From Halorussus marinus (GTDB lineage: Archaea > Halobacteriota > Halobacteria > Halobacteriales > Haladaptataceae): DNA of 64,000 nucleotides. The stretch lies in assembly GCF_004765795.1 (NCBI RefSeq), contig NZ_SBIV01000001.1, positions 248,001 to 312,000 of the forward strand, in the 5' to 3' direction. The notes beneath the pieces were generated by a model. The model saw only the letters and a list, made by a program, of their open reading frames with translations, searched no databases and had not been told where the DNA came from. Position numbers and translations under genes: made by a program. Shown one piece after another: positions 53,423 through 62,316 of the stretch (position 1 is the first letter of the stretch; the number at the start of each line of letters is the position of its first letter).

Positions 53423-55855
53423 ATGGCGACGAACCGACGCGATCTGTTGAAAGCGGGATCGGCGGCGATCGCCGGCCTCCCGCTGGCCGGGTGTAGCGGC
53501 ATGCTCGAAGAGGGCGAGCGCACTACCGCGACCGAGACCACGGACGCCGACGCCTCGAGCGCGCCGGAGCCGGCCGCGGTCGCGGTCGCGGCCGAGTGGA
53601 ACGTCTACCGGGCGCTGGCCCGGGACGCGCTCGGAATCGGGCTCGCCGGGGCGTTCGATTCGAGCGCCCGGATCGCGGCCGACGCCTTCGAGAAGTTCGA
53701 GCGGGCCGGCGGCGAGTGGGGCGCCCACGAGGCGCTCGAAGCGACGGACGAGGACCGCTACGAGGGGTTCGAGGAGGCGCTTGGCCAGCTCCGACAGCGC
53801 GCCCGAGAGGGCAACGTCGAGGAGATGCGAGTGGAGGCCGACCTCGTCGACGACCACCTCGGGGCCGCACAGGCCGACCGCGCCGGCGAAGCGAACGCCG
53901 CCGCGCTCGATCTGCTCGCGCTCGGGTCGCGGGCTTCGACGGCCGCCGCGCTCGCCGGTGCGGGCGAGTTCGAGGCCGCCGCCGCGGTCGCTGGCGACGC
54001 CGCCGACGCCTTCGAGGAAGCCGATGCCCACGAGGCGCTCGAATCGGCCGACCGAGAGAGCTACGAGGCCTTCGAGGCGGCGCTGGACGGCGCGAACGCC
54101 GCGGCGACCGACGAGCGAGTCGAAGACGTCCGCGCCCGTGCCGACGCGGCCCTCGACGCCGCGGCGACCGGCGCCTCAGCGGTCGCCGACAGCGAGGCCG
54201 CGGCCGGTGCCGGCTACCTCGCCGCGATGCAGACCCGGGCCTACGACGCCGGGGCGCTGGCCTCGCTGGGCGGGCCCTCCACCGACTTCGCGCACGCGGC
54301 GGCGCTGAACGTCTACCGGGCGCGGGCGTACGATTCCGCGTGGCTGACCGCCCGCGGGGAGTCCGACCGCGCGACGCAGGTCGCCCGAGACATCTTCGCG
54401 CACTTCGAGGGCGCGAAGGCCCACGAGGCGCTCGAATCCGCCGATCAGGAGGCCTACGAGGGCTTCGAGGGCGCGCTGGAGGACCTCGCCGCGGCGGCCG
54501 AGAACGGCGACGCCGAGGCCGCCCGGGACGCCGCCGACGCGGTCGAGACCCACCTCCGGACCGGCGTCTCGTCGCTGGCGACCGAGACCCAGGCCGCCGT
54601 CCTCCAGGCCGCGTTCTTGCGGGCGCGGTTCGAGGACGCCCGCGAACGGTACGCGCTCGGCGACGGGGCGGCCGCCAAGAGCGTCGCTCAGGGCCTTTTC
54701 GAGCGCTTCGAGTCGGACCAACTGGGCGTCCACGAGGCGCTCGAAGGCGCGAGCGAGGACCTCTACGAGGCCTTCGAGCACGAGCATCTCCGGGAGGGCC
54801 TGATCCCGGCCTTCGGAGACGGCGACGACGAGGGCGTCGAGACGCACGCCGCGGGCGTCGAGGACGCGCTGTTCGAGTTCGAGACGATCGTCGCCGGCGA
54901 GCCGACGGTCAGCGCCGCCGAGAGCGGGCTGATGAGCGCTCGGGCGTTCGACGCCGCCGGCCTCTCGGCGCTCGGAGAGTCAGATCGCGCCCGGTCGGTC
55001 GTCGAGTCGACGTTCCAGCACTTCGAGCGAGGTGCCGGCGGTTTCCACGAGGCGCTCGAAGCCGCCGATCGGGACCTGTACGAGTCCTTCGAGCGCCGCC
55101 TGACCGCGGTCGGCGACGCGACCGAGAGCGGCGACGCCTACGCCGCGGCGACGGCGTTCGACGAGAAGGCCGTCGCCGCCATCTACGCGGTCGTGGCGAA
55201 CGCCGGCGGCGACTTCGGCGGCGCGGCCGCGACCGTCGCGCGCGACGCGTTCGCCGGGTTCGAGCAAGCGGCGGTCCACGAGCGCCTCGAATCCGCCGAT
55301 CGGGAGGCCTACGAGGCGTTCGAGGCCCGACTCGGCGATCTCGTCGACGCGCTGGAGGACGGGAGCGGCGTCTCGGACGCGCTCGCGGCGTTCGCGGACG
55401 CGGCGGTCCGCGCCGAGTTCGCGGTCGCCGGCGCACCCGACGCGGCCCCGGTCGGGGAGCGCGAGTCGGGCGACACCGAGACGGAACTGACCGGCGGCCC
55501 GAACGTCGTCGACGGCGTCCCCGAGGACGCCGATCACGTCGTCGAGATGACGGCGGTCTCGTTCGACCCGGCCGAACTGACCGTCGAGCGAGGCGACACG
55601 GTGGCCTTCGCGTTCGCCGAGGGCGAACCCCACTCGATCACCGCGTACGAGGACGACCTCCCCGAGGGGGCCGACTACTGGGCGTCCGGCGGTTTCGACG
55701 ATCAGGCGGCCGCGGAGGCTGGCTGGGAGAACGGGGAGGGCGCGGTCCAGTCCGGGCAGGCTTACGTCCGGACCTTCGAGGCGACGGGGACTCACGAGTA
55801 CTTCTGTATCCCCCACGAGGCCGCCGGGATGGTCGGGAGCGTCGTCGTCGAGTAG
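53423..55855 (+). CDS. DUF5059-like repeat lipoprotein with C-terminal cupredoxin domain
   Basis: 810 residues. A twin-arginine plus lipobox signal (NRRDLL ... LAGC, Cys24) predicts export and a lipid anchor. Six repeats follow, centred on His-Glu-x-Leu-Glu (His102, His203, His334, His437, His542, His619), each also ending in a Tyr-Glu-x-Phe-Glu stretch. The last 100 residues are a blue-copper domain with ligands His737, Cys795, His798 and Met803. It is preceded by two iron boxes. Role inferred: iron-controlled electron transfer or metal handling on the outer face of the membrane. Confidence 0.85.
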   Translation: MATNRRDLLKAGSAAIAGLPLAGCSGMLEEGERTTATETTDADASSAPEPAAVAVAAEWNVYRALARDALGIGLAGAFDSSARIAADAFEKFERAGGEWGAHEALEATDEDRYEGFEEALGQLRQRAREGNVEEMRVEADLVDDHLGAAQADRAGEANAAALDLLALGSRASTAAALAGAGEFEAAAAVAGDAADAFEEADAHEALESADRESYEAFEAALDGANAAATDERVEDVRARADAALDAAATGASAVADSEAAAGAGYLAAMQTRAYDAGALASLGGPSTDFAHAAALNVYRARAYDSAWLTARGESDRATQVARDIFAHFEGAKAHEALESADQEAYEGFEGALEDLAAAAENGDAEAARDAADAVETHLRTGVSSLATETQAAVLQAAFLRARFEDARERYALGDGAAAKSVAQGLFERFESDQLGVHEALEGASEDLYEAFEHEHLREGLIPAFGDGDDEGVETHAAGVEDALFEFETIVAGEPTVSAAESGLMSARAFDAAGLSALGESDRARSVVESTFQHFERGAGGFHEALEAADRDLYESFERRLTAVGDATESGDAYAAATAFDEKAVAAIYAVVANAGGDFGGAAATVARDAFAGFEQAAVHERLESADREAYEAFEARLGDLVDALEDGSGVSDALAAFADAAVRAEFAVAGAPDAAPVGERESGDTETELTGGPNVVDGVPEDADHVVEMTAVSFDPAELTVERGDTVAFAFAEGEPHSITAYEDDLPEGADYWASGGFDDQAAAEAGWENGEGAVQSGQAYVRTFEATGTHEYFCIPHEAAGMVGSVVVE

Positions 55856-57043
55856 CTACACGTCCCCGTTGAGTGCGGCGAAGATGTCGCCGGTGAGTTC
55901 GGTCTGGGACCACAGCGCCGCCTCCTCGCCGTGGGCGTAGGCCGCGCCGTCGACCGGGACCTGTCCGCCACCCATCCGGGCGTGACCGCCCGCGCTCGCG
56001 CCGGGGATGTCGCCGACGGCGGCTTCGAGGGCCTTCCCCATGTGGACCCGATCGTCCCGGGAGCGCCCCGAGAGGTGGACCGTCTCCTCCCGGCGGCCAC
56101 AGACCACCACCGCCGTGACACCCTCCAACTGGAGGAGTTCGTCGGCGGCCTGCGGGACGGCGTCGGCGTTGGAGACTCGCCCGACGTCGCTGACCGCGAA
56201 CGACCCCCGGACGTCCCTGTCGGAGATCGCTCGGGCCTTGATTTCGAGCACCTCGGCGCTGACCTGTGGGTTCGCGATCCGATCGAGCAGGTCCTCGTCG
56301 ACGCCCCGATAGAGGTACGCCGCGGCCGCGAACTCCGCGTCGGTACAGCCGTTGGTGAGGTGTTTGGTGTCGGCCTGAATTCCGTACAGGAGGCCGGTGG
56401 CGACGTCGGAGGGGACGACGAGTCCGTCGACATCGCCCGGCGACTCGTCTGGATCGGCCGGCGTCGCGTCGACGTCTTCGAGGTACTCGGCGACGATGGT
56501 CGCACACGCCCCGTAGTCGGTTCGCTGGTCGGTGAACTCCTCGCCGGTGCCGTTCCCGGGGTGGTGGTCGACGACCGCGTACGGTTCGACGCCTTCGGCG
56601 CCCTCGAAGCCGCGGGGCGTGTTGTGGTCGACCAGCACCACGTCGTCGGCGATCTCGCGCTCGTGGTCGATCCGCTCGAAGTCCAGATCGAGCACCGTCC
56701 GGAACGCTCGGTTCTGTTGGTGGCGGATCTGACCGGCGTACTGGAGGGTGGCGTCGGTCCCGACCGTGGCCGCGAGGTGCGCGACTCCGATGGCACAGGC
56801 CATCGCGTCGGGGTCGGGGTTGGGGTGCATCAGGATCGCGACCGACTCGCGGTCGGCGAGCGCGCGTTTGAGCCGCACGCCCATCGGTCGTCGGATCCAG
56901 CGGACGACCAGCCACACCGACGCGACCACGGCGATCGCGCCGAGGGCCGCCGCCCCCGCGAGCTCGGGGGAGTCCAGCCCGTAGGACTCCGCGAGGCGCA
57001 CGAGCTGTCGAACCCGCGGGTCCGGGAACACCGGCGATTGCAT
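55856..57043 (-). CDS. DHH family phosphoesterase, membrane-anchored
   Basis: 395 residues. One membrane helix near the N terminus (about 29-46, LAGAAALGAIAVVASVWLVV), then a DHH domain (ILMHPNPDPDAMACA, VLVDHN, VVDHHPGNG) and a DHHA1 part (SGRSRDDRVHMGKALEAAVG ... GHARMGGGQVP). Probably a phosphodiesterase for cyclic di-nucleotides or short oligonucleotides, GdpP-like in architecture. The ATG at 57043 was preferred to an upstream TTG because an AT-rich TATA-like stretch lies about 30 nt before it. Confidence 0.85.
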   Translation of the reverse strand: MQSPVFPDPRVRQLVRLAESYGLDSPELAGAAALGAIAVVASVWLVVRWIRRPMGVRLKRALADRESVAILMHPNPDPDAMACAIGVAHLAATVGTDATLQYAGQIRHQQNRAFRTVLDLDFERIDHEREIADDVVLVDHNTPRGFEGAEGVEPYAVVDHHPGNGTGEEFTDQRTDYGACATIVAEYLEDVDATPADPDESPGDVDGLVVPSDVATGLLYGIQADTKHLTNGCTDAEFAAAAYLYRGVDEDLLDRIANPQVSAEVLEIKARAISDRDVRGSFAVSDVGRVSNADAVPQAADELLQLEGVTAVVVCGRREETVHLSGRSRDDRVHMGKALEAAVGDIPGASAGGHARMGGGQVPVDGAAYAHGEEAALWSQTELTGDIFAALNGDV

Positions 57044-57101
57044 GTCCCTGACTGTCAACGCCGACCGACAAGAAATTTTCCCGATATGAACGCGCCGGAT
57101 C

Positions 57102-57998
57102 TCAGGCCCGATCCGCCCGGAAGCGGTCGATTTCGTCGCGATACCCCTCCCGGTAGGTCGGATACGCGAACTGATAGGCCAGCCCGCGGAGCTTCTCGTT
57201 CGAGCACCGCTTGCTCGTCAGGAGCCGGCGCCGGGCCCGCTCGGAGAGGTCGGCGTCGTCGAGTCGCTCCTCGACGGTCCGCTTTTGCGGGCGCTCGACG
57301 CCGCACTCGTCGGCGAGCCAGTCGGCGAACGTCCACCGCGAAACCGGCTCGTCGTCGACGACCAGCACCGTCTCGCCGCGTGCGAGGTCGGAGTCGAGCA
57401 GGAACGCCACCGCCCCGGCCGCGTCGTCGCGGTGGACCATGTTCAGATACCCCTCGGTGACCGGCCCGTCGAGGTACCGCTCCAGCCTCGTTCGGTCGGG
57501 GCCGTAGATGCCCGCCAGTCGGGCGACCGTGCCGTCGACGCCGTATTCGGGCGGGAGTTCGCGGGCGAGTCGCTCGGCCTCGACCAACACCTCGGTCTTC
57601 TCGGTGGTCGGATCGAGGGGCGTCTCCTCGTCGACCCAGTCGCCGCCGTGGTCGCCGTACACTCCGGTGCTGGAGGTGTAGACGAACCGGTCGGGCGGCG
57701 ATTCGCGCGCGCCGAACGACTCGATCGCGGTCCGGAGCCCATCGACGTACACCTCGCGGGCGGCCTCGGCGTCCCGGCCCCCGGAACTGGCCGCGAAGAC
57801 GACCGCGTCGGCGTCCGGGACCGCCCCCAGCGACTCGGGGTCGGTCACGTCCGCCCGGACGCCCTCGAAGCCCGCCGACTCGATGGCGTCGAGCCCCGAC
57901 TCCGAGCGCCTGACCCCGACGGCGCGGTGGCCCGCGTCGGTCAGTCGGCGGCCGAGTTCGAGCCCGACGTAGCCACAGCCCAGTATCGCAACGTCCAT
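57102..57998 (-). CDS. NAD-dependent epimerase/dehydratase family protein
   Basis: 298 residues. MDVAILGCGYVGLELGRRLT is the NAD(P) loop, followed by the extended-SDR signature FVYTSSTGVYGDHGGDW with the substrate region VLVEAERLARELP. The catalytic Tyr-x3-Lys is not canonical (the Tyr of YGVDGTV or of VYGDHGG could serve), so it may be a reductase-like or atypical member. Substrate unknown. Confidence 0.78.
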   Translation of the reverse strand: MDVAILGCGYVGLELGRRLTDAGHRAVGVRRSESGLDAIESAGFEGVRADVTDPESLGAVPDADAVVFAASSGGRDAEAAREVYVDGLRTAIESFGARESPPDRFVYTSSTGVYGDHGGDWVDEETPLDPTTEKTEVLVEAERLARELPPEYGVDGTVARLAGIYGPDRTRLERYLDGPVTEGYLNMVHRDDAAGAVAFLLDSDLARGETVLVVDDEPVSRWTFADWLADECGVERPQKRTVEERLDDADLSERARRRLLTSKRCSNEKLRGLAYQFAYPTYREGYRDEIDRFRADRA

Positions 57999-58128
57999 GT
58001 GCGAGCGTCGGCGCGAGCCGGCATAACTCCGGCGACTCGGCCGATTCGGCGCGCGCGAGGACGGCCGGAACCGACGGATGCGAGTCGGAGCCCGTGGATT
58101 CAAGGCCATCGCGTGAGATTCAGCCTGT

Positions 58129-59676
58129 ATGTCCGAATCCGACCTCGCCGCGCAGGTCGACGACGTGCGATCGGTGGACCCCGAGACGTTTCAGGCTCGG
58201 GTCGAGGAGGACGCGGAGGTCATCGCGGCCGAGATCGACGAGGGGACGTTCGACAACCCGCAGGCGATCATCGGCTTCGAGTACGAGTTCTACGCGGTCG
58301 ACGCCGAGACGGCCGCCTTACACCGGGTGCCTCGACGCCTCCTCGAACTCATCGGCTTCGAGAAGGAGCTTGGACTGCACAACGCCGAGATGTCGACCAG
58401 CCCCCAGCCGCTGAACGCCCACGGGCTCGCCTCCCAGGAGTCGGAGGTGAAAGCCCGGCTCTCGGCCGCCGAGGACCGCACCGCCGCCGAGGGGATGCGA
58501 CTGGTCAGCGACGCGATGTGGACCATCCCGCCGGCGGGCGAGACCGCCCGAGAGTACCTCCTCGACAGCGTCACCGATCGCGGAGTCCGGATCGCCTCGA
58601 ACATGAGCGACTCGGTGCGTTACCACGCGATGGCGAACACCGACGCCGACGTGGGGATGTGTCTGGACGCCCCGCACGTCGCCCTCGACGCCGACACCGT
58701 GATGCCAGAGAGCCTCATCACCTCGATCCAGCCCCACTATCAGGTGCCCCACGCCCGGGACCTGCCGACGTACTTCCAGTACGCGCTCCGGATCGCCGCG
58801 CCGCTGCTCGCGCTCGGGGTCAACTCTCCGTTCTTCCCGCCGAGCCTCTACGACGACGGCGCCGATCCGGCGGCGATCCTCGACGACGGCCACGACGAGC
58901 ACCGGGTCGGCGTGTTCGAGTCGGTGCTGAACGCCCGCGACGACGCGCCCGGCAAGGTCCGGTTCCCCGAGGACCTCGAGAGCGTCGAGCAGGCCATCGA
59001 GCGCATCGCCGCCGACCGCACCGTCGTGCCGATGCCGGTCGAATCGAGCGATCGCTTCGACGACGAGTTCGCCCACTTCCGGCGCAAGCACGGCACCTAC
59101 TGGCGGTGGGTCCGGCCCGTCTTCGGCGGGGCCACGCGGTCGGCCGCCAACGCCCGCATCGAGTTTCGCCCCATCGCGGCCCAGCCCACCGTCCGGGACT
59201 CGATCGCGTTTCAGGCGGCGTTCGCCGGCCTCCTCGAATCGACGTTCCGGCGCGAGCACCCGGTTCGGCACTTAGACTGGGTGGTCGCGAAGGACAACTT
59301 CTACGCCGCCATGGAGGATGGTCTGGACGCCGACATCTACTGGATCACGAACGCGGGCGAGGAGACGACCGACCGCGAGACGGTGTTCACCGACATCTTC
59401 GCCCACGCGAAAGACGGGCTTCAGGCCCGCGGACTCACCGACGAGCAGGCCGCCAAGTACCTCTGGCCGCTCCGCCAGCGCGCCCGCCACGGGGTCACGC
59501 CCGCGAGCTGGAAGCGGGCGCGCGTCCGCGAGCGCCTCGACGACGGCGAGGACTTCGAGTCGGCGGTCTGTGGGATGCAACGCGAGTACATCGACCGCCA
59601 GTCCGAGACCCTCATCGACGGGAGCTTCGCCGACTGGGTCGGCCGGGGCGACACGGCGATGGAGCGCGAGGAGTAG
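58129..59676 (+). CDS. GCS2-superfamily ligase-like protein
   Basis: 515 residues. IIGFEYEFYAVDAETAALHR, LGLHNAEMSTSPQPLNAHGL and the later GATRSAANARIEFRPIAAQP, with DSIAFQAAFAGLLES, resemble the glutamate-cysteine ligase GCS2 family (ATP-dependent carboxylate-amine ligases; YbdK-like). It is longer than the common haloarchaeal gshA product of about 360 residues, and the extra C-terminal 130 residues are helical. Possible role in gamma-glutamyl-cysteine or another gamma-glutamyl bond; not certain. Confidence 0.7.
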   Translation: MSESDLAAQVDDVRSVDPETFQARVEEDAEVIAAEIDEGTFDNPQAIIGFEYEFYAVDAETAALHRVPRRLLELIGFEKELGLHNAEMSTSPQPLNAHGLASQESEVKARLSAAEDRTAAEGMRLVSDAMWTIPPAGETAREYLLDSVTDRGVRIASNMSDSVRYHAMANTDADVGMCLDAPHVALDADTVMPESLITSIQPHYQVPHARDLPTYFQYALRIAAPLLALGVNSPFFPPSLYDDGADPAAILDDGHDEHRVGVFESVLNARDDAPGKVRFPEDLESVEQAIERIAADRTVVPMPVESSDRFDDEFAHFRRKHGTYWRWVRPVFGGATRSAANARIEFRPIAAQPTVRDSIAFQAAFAGLLESTFRREHPVRHLDWVVAKDNFYAAMEDGLDADIYWITNAGEETTDRETVFTDIFAHAKDGLQARGLTDEQAAKYLWPLRQRARHGVTPASWKRARVRERLDDGEDFESAVCGMQREYIDRQSETLIDGSFADWVGRGDTAMEREE

Positions 59677-59889
59677 GGGGAGTTTATCACCACCTACTAG
59701 CGCGATGTCTTCGAACGCCTCCCGACACCGCGATACGCATCGAGGAACGGCGTGTCCTGAAAACCGAGAACATCGCATATCTCTGGGATGAGGCGAGTCG
59801 AACGGAGGGACTGATTCACCAGGGCAGTAGCGCTGGCGTCGAGTCACGCACATCACAAGTATTAGGTTGATGTTACTGGTACAGTCAGT
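59677..59889. other. Intergenic, AT-richer region before the uspA-like gene
   Basis: About 210 bases, less GC-rich than most of the window, with a TATA-like ACAAGTATTA at 59856-59865. No gene, RNA or clear repeat is seen. Confidence 0.5.
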
Positions 59890-60600
59890 ATGAAACATCC
59901 AACAGTCCTCGTATTCGTCGAATTACCCGATCCAGAGTTTCCGACCGCTGGGTTCCTGAACAATCTCGCATACCCGGACGCGAGACTCGTCGGATTTTAC
60001 CACCTCGACGAAGACGAGTCCGCTCAAGAGGCACGGGCCGAGTACGAGGACGCGTTCACGGCGGAACTGCAAAAGCAGGCCGAACGATTCGAACAACGAG
60101 GAGTACGGACGGAGTTCGACCTCGAATTCGACTCTGACCCGGTCGAGACACGCCAGAGAATCGCCGAAAGTGACGATGTCGATGCGGTTCTCACCCCGGG
60201 TGGCGTAAACACGCTGGGGAAAGTACTGATCGCGTCCCGGCACACGCGTAATGCCGAAGAGCGTATGGATAATCTCCTCAATATCATCGATCGTGATGCC
60301 CTGATTTCAGTTGGCCTCATCCACATAGCGGACCCGGATGATCCGGAGGGAGAAACCGAGGGTGAGAGAGTGTTAAACGAGATGGCTTCGATCCTTACAG
60401 AGAACGGGATTCCGTCCGTTCAGATCAATCGAGAAGTGCGAACAGAACGTGACGTTGCATTCGAACTGAGGCAAGCCGCTCGCAACCATGATCTCCTTGT
60501 GATGGGTGAAACCGAACAGGACGCCGGAGACGAAATCTTCGGCCCGGTCGGCGATTACATCGTCGATGAACTGGACATTCCGGTTTTGACTGTCCGGTGA
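59890..60600 (+). CDS. Universal stress protein (UspA-like) of low GC
   Basis: 236 residues with two Usp-like halves. The end NHDLLVMGETEQDAGDEIFG, PVGDYIVDELDIPVLTVR is the ATP-binding UspA motif; the first half ends with DVDAVLTPGGVN. The GC content is clearly lower than its neighbours: only 29 of 60 bases at 60241-60300, against 48 of 60 at 59101-59160, so recent transfer is likely. A TATA-like box lies about 25-34 nt before the ATG. Confidence 0.8.
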   Translation: MKHPTVLVFVELPDPEFPTAGFLNNLAYPDARLVGFYHLDEDESAQEARAEYEDAFTAELQKQAERFEQRGVRTEFDLEFDSDPVETRQRIAESDDVDAVLTPGGVNTLGKVLIASRHTRNAEERMDNLLNIIDRDALISVGLIHIADPDDPEGETEGERVLNEMASILTENGIPSVQINREVRTERDVAFELRQAARNHDLLVMGETEQDAGDEIFGPVGDYIVDELDIPVLTVR

Positions 60601-60849
60601 TTATCAGCCCGTCGAACGGTCGCTCCCGATAGCTGAGGGGACTCTCCACGGTAGATTCGCCTCCCGCAGTTTCCGAGTTTGAACGCCCAGTGTGTGGCTA
60701 CTTCTGGATAGAGACGCCGGATTCGGAACCATCGCCACGGGGCACTCTGAGTTCCCACTGTTGCTCACCGTGTGCGTCGGCTATCCGACCGCGAGAGACG
60801 ACCGCGGGGACGAGCGCCGCGTCTGCGCGAACAAAACAAACGCAGGCCC
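60601..60849. other. Intergenic, no clear gene
   Basis: A moderately AT-richer tail after the uspA-like gene. A minus-strand frame reads LYPEVATHWAFKLGNCGRRI, but I could not assign it to any transposase, so no feature is claimed. Confidence 0.4.
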
Positions 60850-60985
60850 GGGAGAGCCTCGCTCTCCCGGTGTCTTCGATCGAACGGTTGCAAGAGCGAC
60901 GCGTTCGTGGGCCGACCGCCCAAACGACTCTGCCGTCTCGAACGACTTCGGTCGCTCCGCTCAGGAAGACGCAGGAATCGGTCGT
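60850..60985 (+). repeat. Dispersed intergenic repeat, copy 4 (diverged)
   Basis: Contains TTCGATCGAACGGTTGCAAG and a partner GC region, followed by the GGGCCGACCGCCC segment. It lies in the 3' flank of proteasome beta (stop at 60987), in the family orientation, but with a longer distance and without the CAAAAGG next to the stop. Confidence 0.5.
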
Positions 60986-60986
60986 C

Positions 60987-61715
60987 TTAGATCGCGTCGT
61001 CGTAGTCTTCGAACTCCGAGATCTCGACGCCCTCGCCGGTCATCTCGGCGAGCCACATGCCGTTGCCCGAGGCGGTGTCGCGCTCGACCGCGCTCTTGAG
61101 CGCGCGGACCGCGACCTCGCGGGCCTCGTCTTGGCCCATCTCCTCGTCGTACTCCTGTTCGAGGACGCCGAGCGCGAACTGCGACCCCGACCCGGAGACG
61201 CTGTAGGTCTCCTCGGTCACGCCGCCGAGCGCGTCGAAGGAGTAGACGTGTCCGCCCTCGTCGTCGACGCCGCCGAGGATGGGGACGACGATGAAGAACG
61301 CGCCCGACCGGAGGAGGTTGCTGGTGAGCGTCGAGAGGGCGTCCATGCTCATGTCCTTGCCACGCCGGGTCTCGTAGAGGTTGTTCTCGACTTCGAGGGT
61401 GCGGATCAGCGACTGGGCCGCCGAGACGCCGCCCGAGATGGTGAGCGCGCCGTTCGGGTGGATCTGCTCGACCTTCTGGGCGGTCTTCGAAGAGACCATG
61501 TTACCGAGGCTGGCGCGCTGGTCGGTGACCATCACGACGCCCTCGCTGGTGGTGAGGCCGACCGTGGTGGTCCCGGTCTTGAGCTCCTCGATCTCGGAGG
61601 TGTCGACGGACCGCTCGGGGAGCGAGCCGAGCTCGGGCTCGTAGGGGTTCGTCGCGGTACCGTCGAAGCGTGCGGCGTTCCGGGAGAACTCGGAACCGTG
61701 CATTGGGCTACGCAT
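60987..61715 (-). CDS. psmB: Proteasome beta subunit
   Basis: 242 residues. A 48-residue propeptide precedes the mature N-terminal Thr49 (KTG|TTTVGL), the site of autocatalytic cleavage. The beta-type core follows: VVMVTDQRASLGNMVSSKTA (Asp17/Lys33 equivalents), ALTISGGVSAAQSLIRTLEV, VPILGGVDDEGGHVYSFDAL and SGSGSQFALGVLEQEY. Forms the 20S core with alpha rings. An alternative start at residue 5 is possible. A TATA box (61739-61748) favours the first ATG. Confidence 0.97.
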   Translation of the reverse strand: MRSPMHGSEFSRNAARFDGTATNPYEPELGSLPERSVDTSEIEELKTGTTTVGLTTSEGVVMVTDQRASLGNMVSSKTAQKVEQIHPNGALTISGGVSAAQSLIRTLEVENNLYETRRGKDMSMDALSTLTSNLLRSGAFFIVVPILGGVDDEGGHVYSFDALGGVTEETYSVSGSGSQFALGVLEQEYDEEMGQDEAREVAVRALKSAVERDTASGNGMWLAEMTGEGVEISEFEDYDDAI

Positions 61716-61738
61716 TGGGAGCCCCTAGTCCGTCTGCA

Positions 61739-61748
61739 CTGATAAAAC
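61739..61748 (-). promoter_or_regulatory. TATA box of psmB
   Basis: GTTTTATCAG on the minus strand, 24-33 nt before the psmB ATG at 61715; a leaderless start is expected. Confidence 0.6.
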
Positions 61749-61848
61749 CAACCCTTCGGGCGGATTGGCCCGGCTTCGCCGCCGGATCGGCCCGGGCGGC
61801 GCGACCGCTATCGAGGCAGGGGTGACGAAAATCGACCGCCGGACCGCC

Positions 61849-62016
61849 TCAGGCGGCCGCGTCGTAGGCGCGCTCTAAGCGCTCGACGAGCCGGTGGGCG
61901 GGAAGGGTCACTCCCGCCTGCTTGGCGAGCAGCGCCATGGGCATGAGACAGATGCTGATTGCGACGCTCAACTGGTACAGGGCGAACACGGCCGCGCGGT
62001 GAATCCGAGTGGGCAT
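61849..62016 (-). CDS. Small membrane protein, 55 residues
   Basis: Starts MPTRIHRAAVFALYQLSVAI and continues SICLMPMALLAKQAGVTLPA, ending HRLVERLERAYDAAA. One hydrophobic helix flanked by a positive N terminus, with an amphipathic C-terminal helix. I recall closely similar small proteins in other haloarchaea; no function known. The ORF is intact with a TATA-like CTTTTATG about 40 nt upstream. A short conserved gene that length filters would miss. Confidence 0.65.
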   Translation of the reverse strand: MPTRIHRAAVFALYQLSVAISICLMPMALLAKQAGVTLPAHRLVERLERAYDAAA

Positions 62017-62316
62017 TGGACTGCGTCCTCGTGCGAGGCTCGACCGACCCTACATAAAAGCATTTCTGATTCTTCAGTTATATAATGGTCGTTATCGGCG
62101 TTTTAGCCCGGCGCAGTCTTGCGGTTCAACGCCAGTTGCACTCCGCCCAACGAGGATGGATGTTCGGGACGCCCAGTCGTAGGCACGGACTTGGCGACCG
62201 GCGGCGTACGCATAACTTATGAGAATTATCGAACTCACGTCCGCACCGCGCGCGCCGCGACCGACGGCTCGCGGCCAAACCATAAAGCACGACATGGCGC
62301 GCCACCACTGATACGT
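62017..62316. other. Divergent intergenic region
   Basis: 300 bases between the 55-residue membrane protein and UPF0212. Has several AT-rich stretches (CAGTTATATAATGG near 62078; CATAACTTATGAG near 62209; CCATAAAGC near 62280) that can hold promoters in either direction. No gene is seen. Confidence 0.5.

Noticed and set aside
60555-60758. Possible transposase remnant on the minus strand
   Set aside because: The frame begins beyond the low-GC gene and runs into its coding sequence; only a short part looks protein-like and I cannot match it to a known family.
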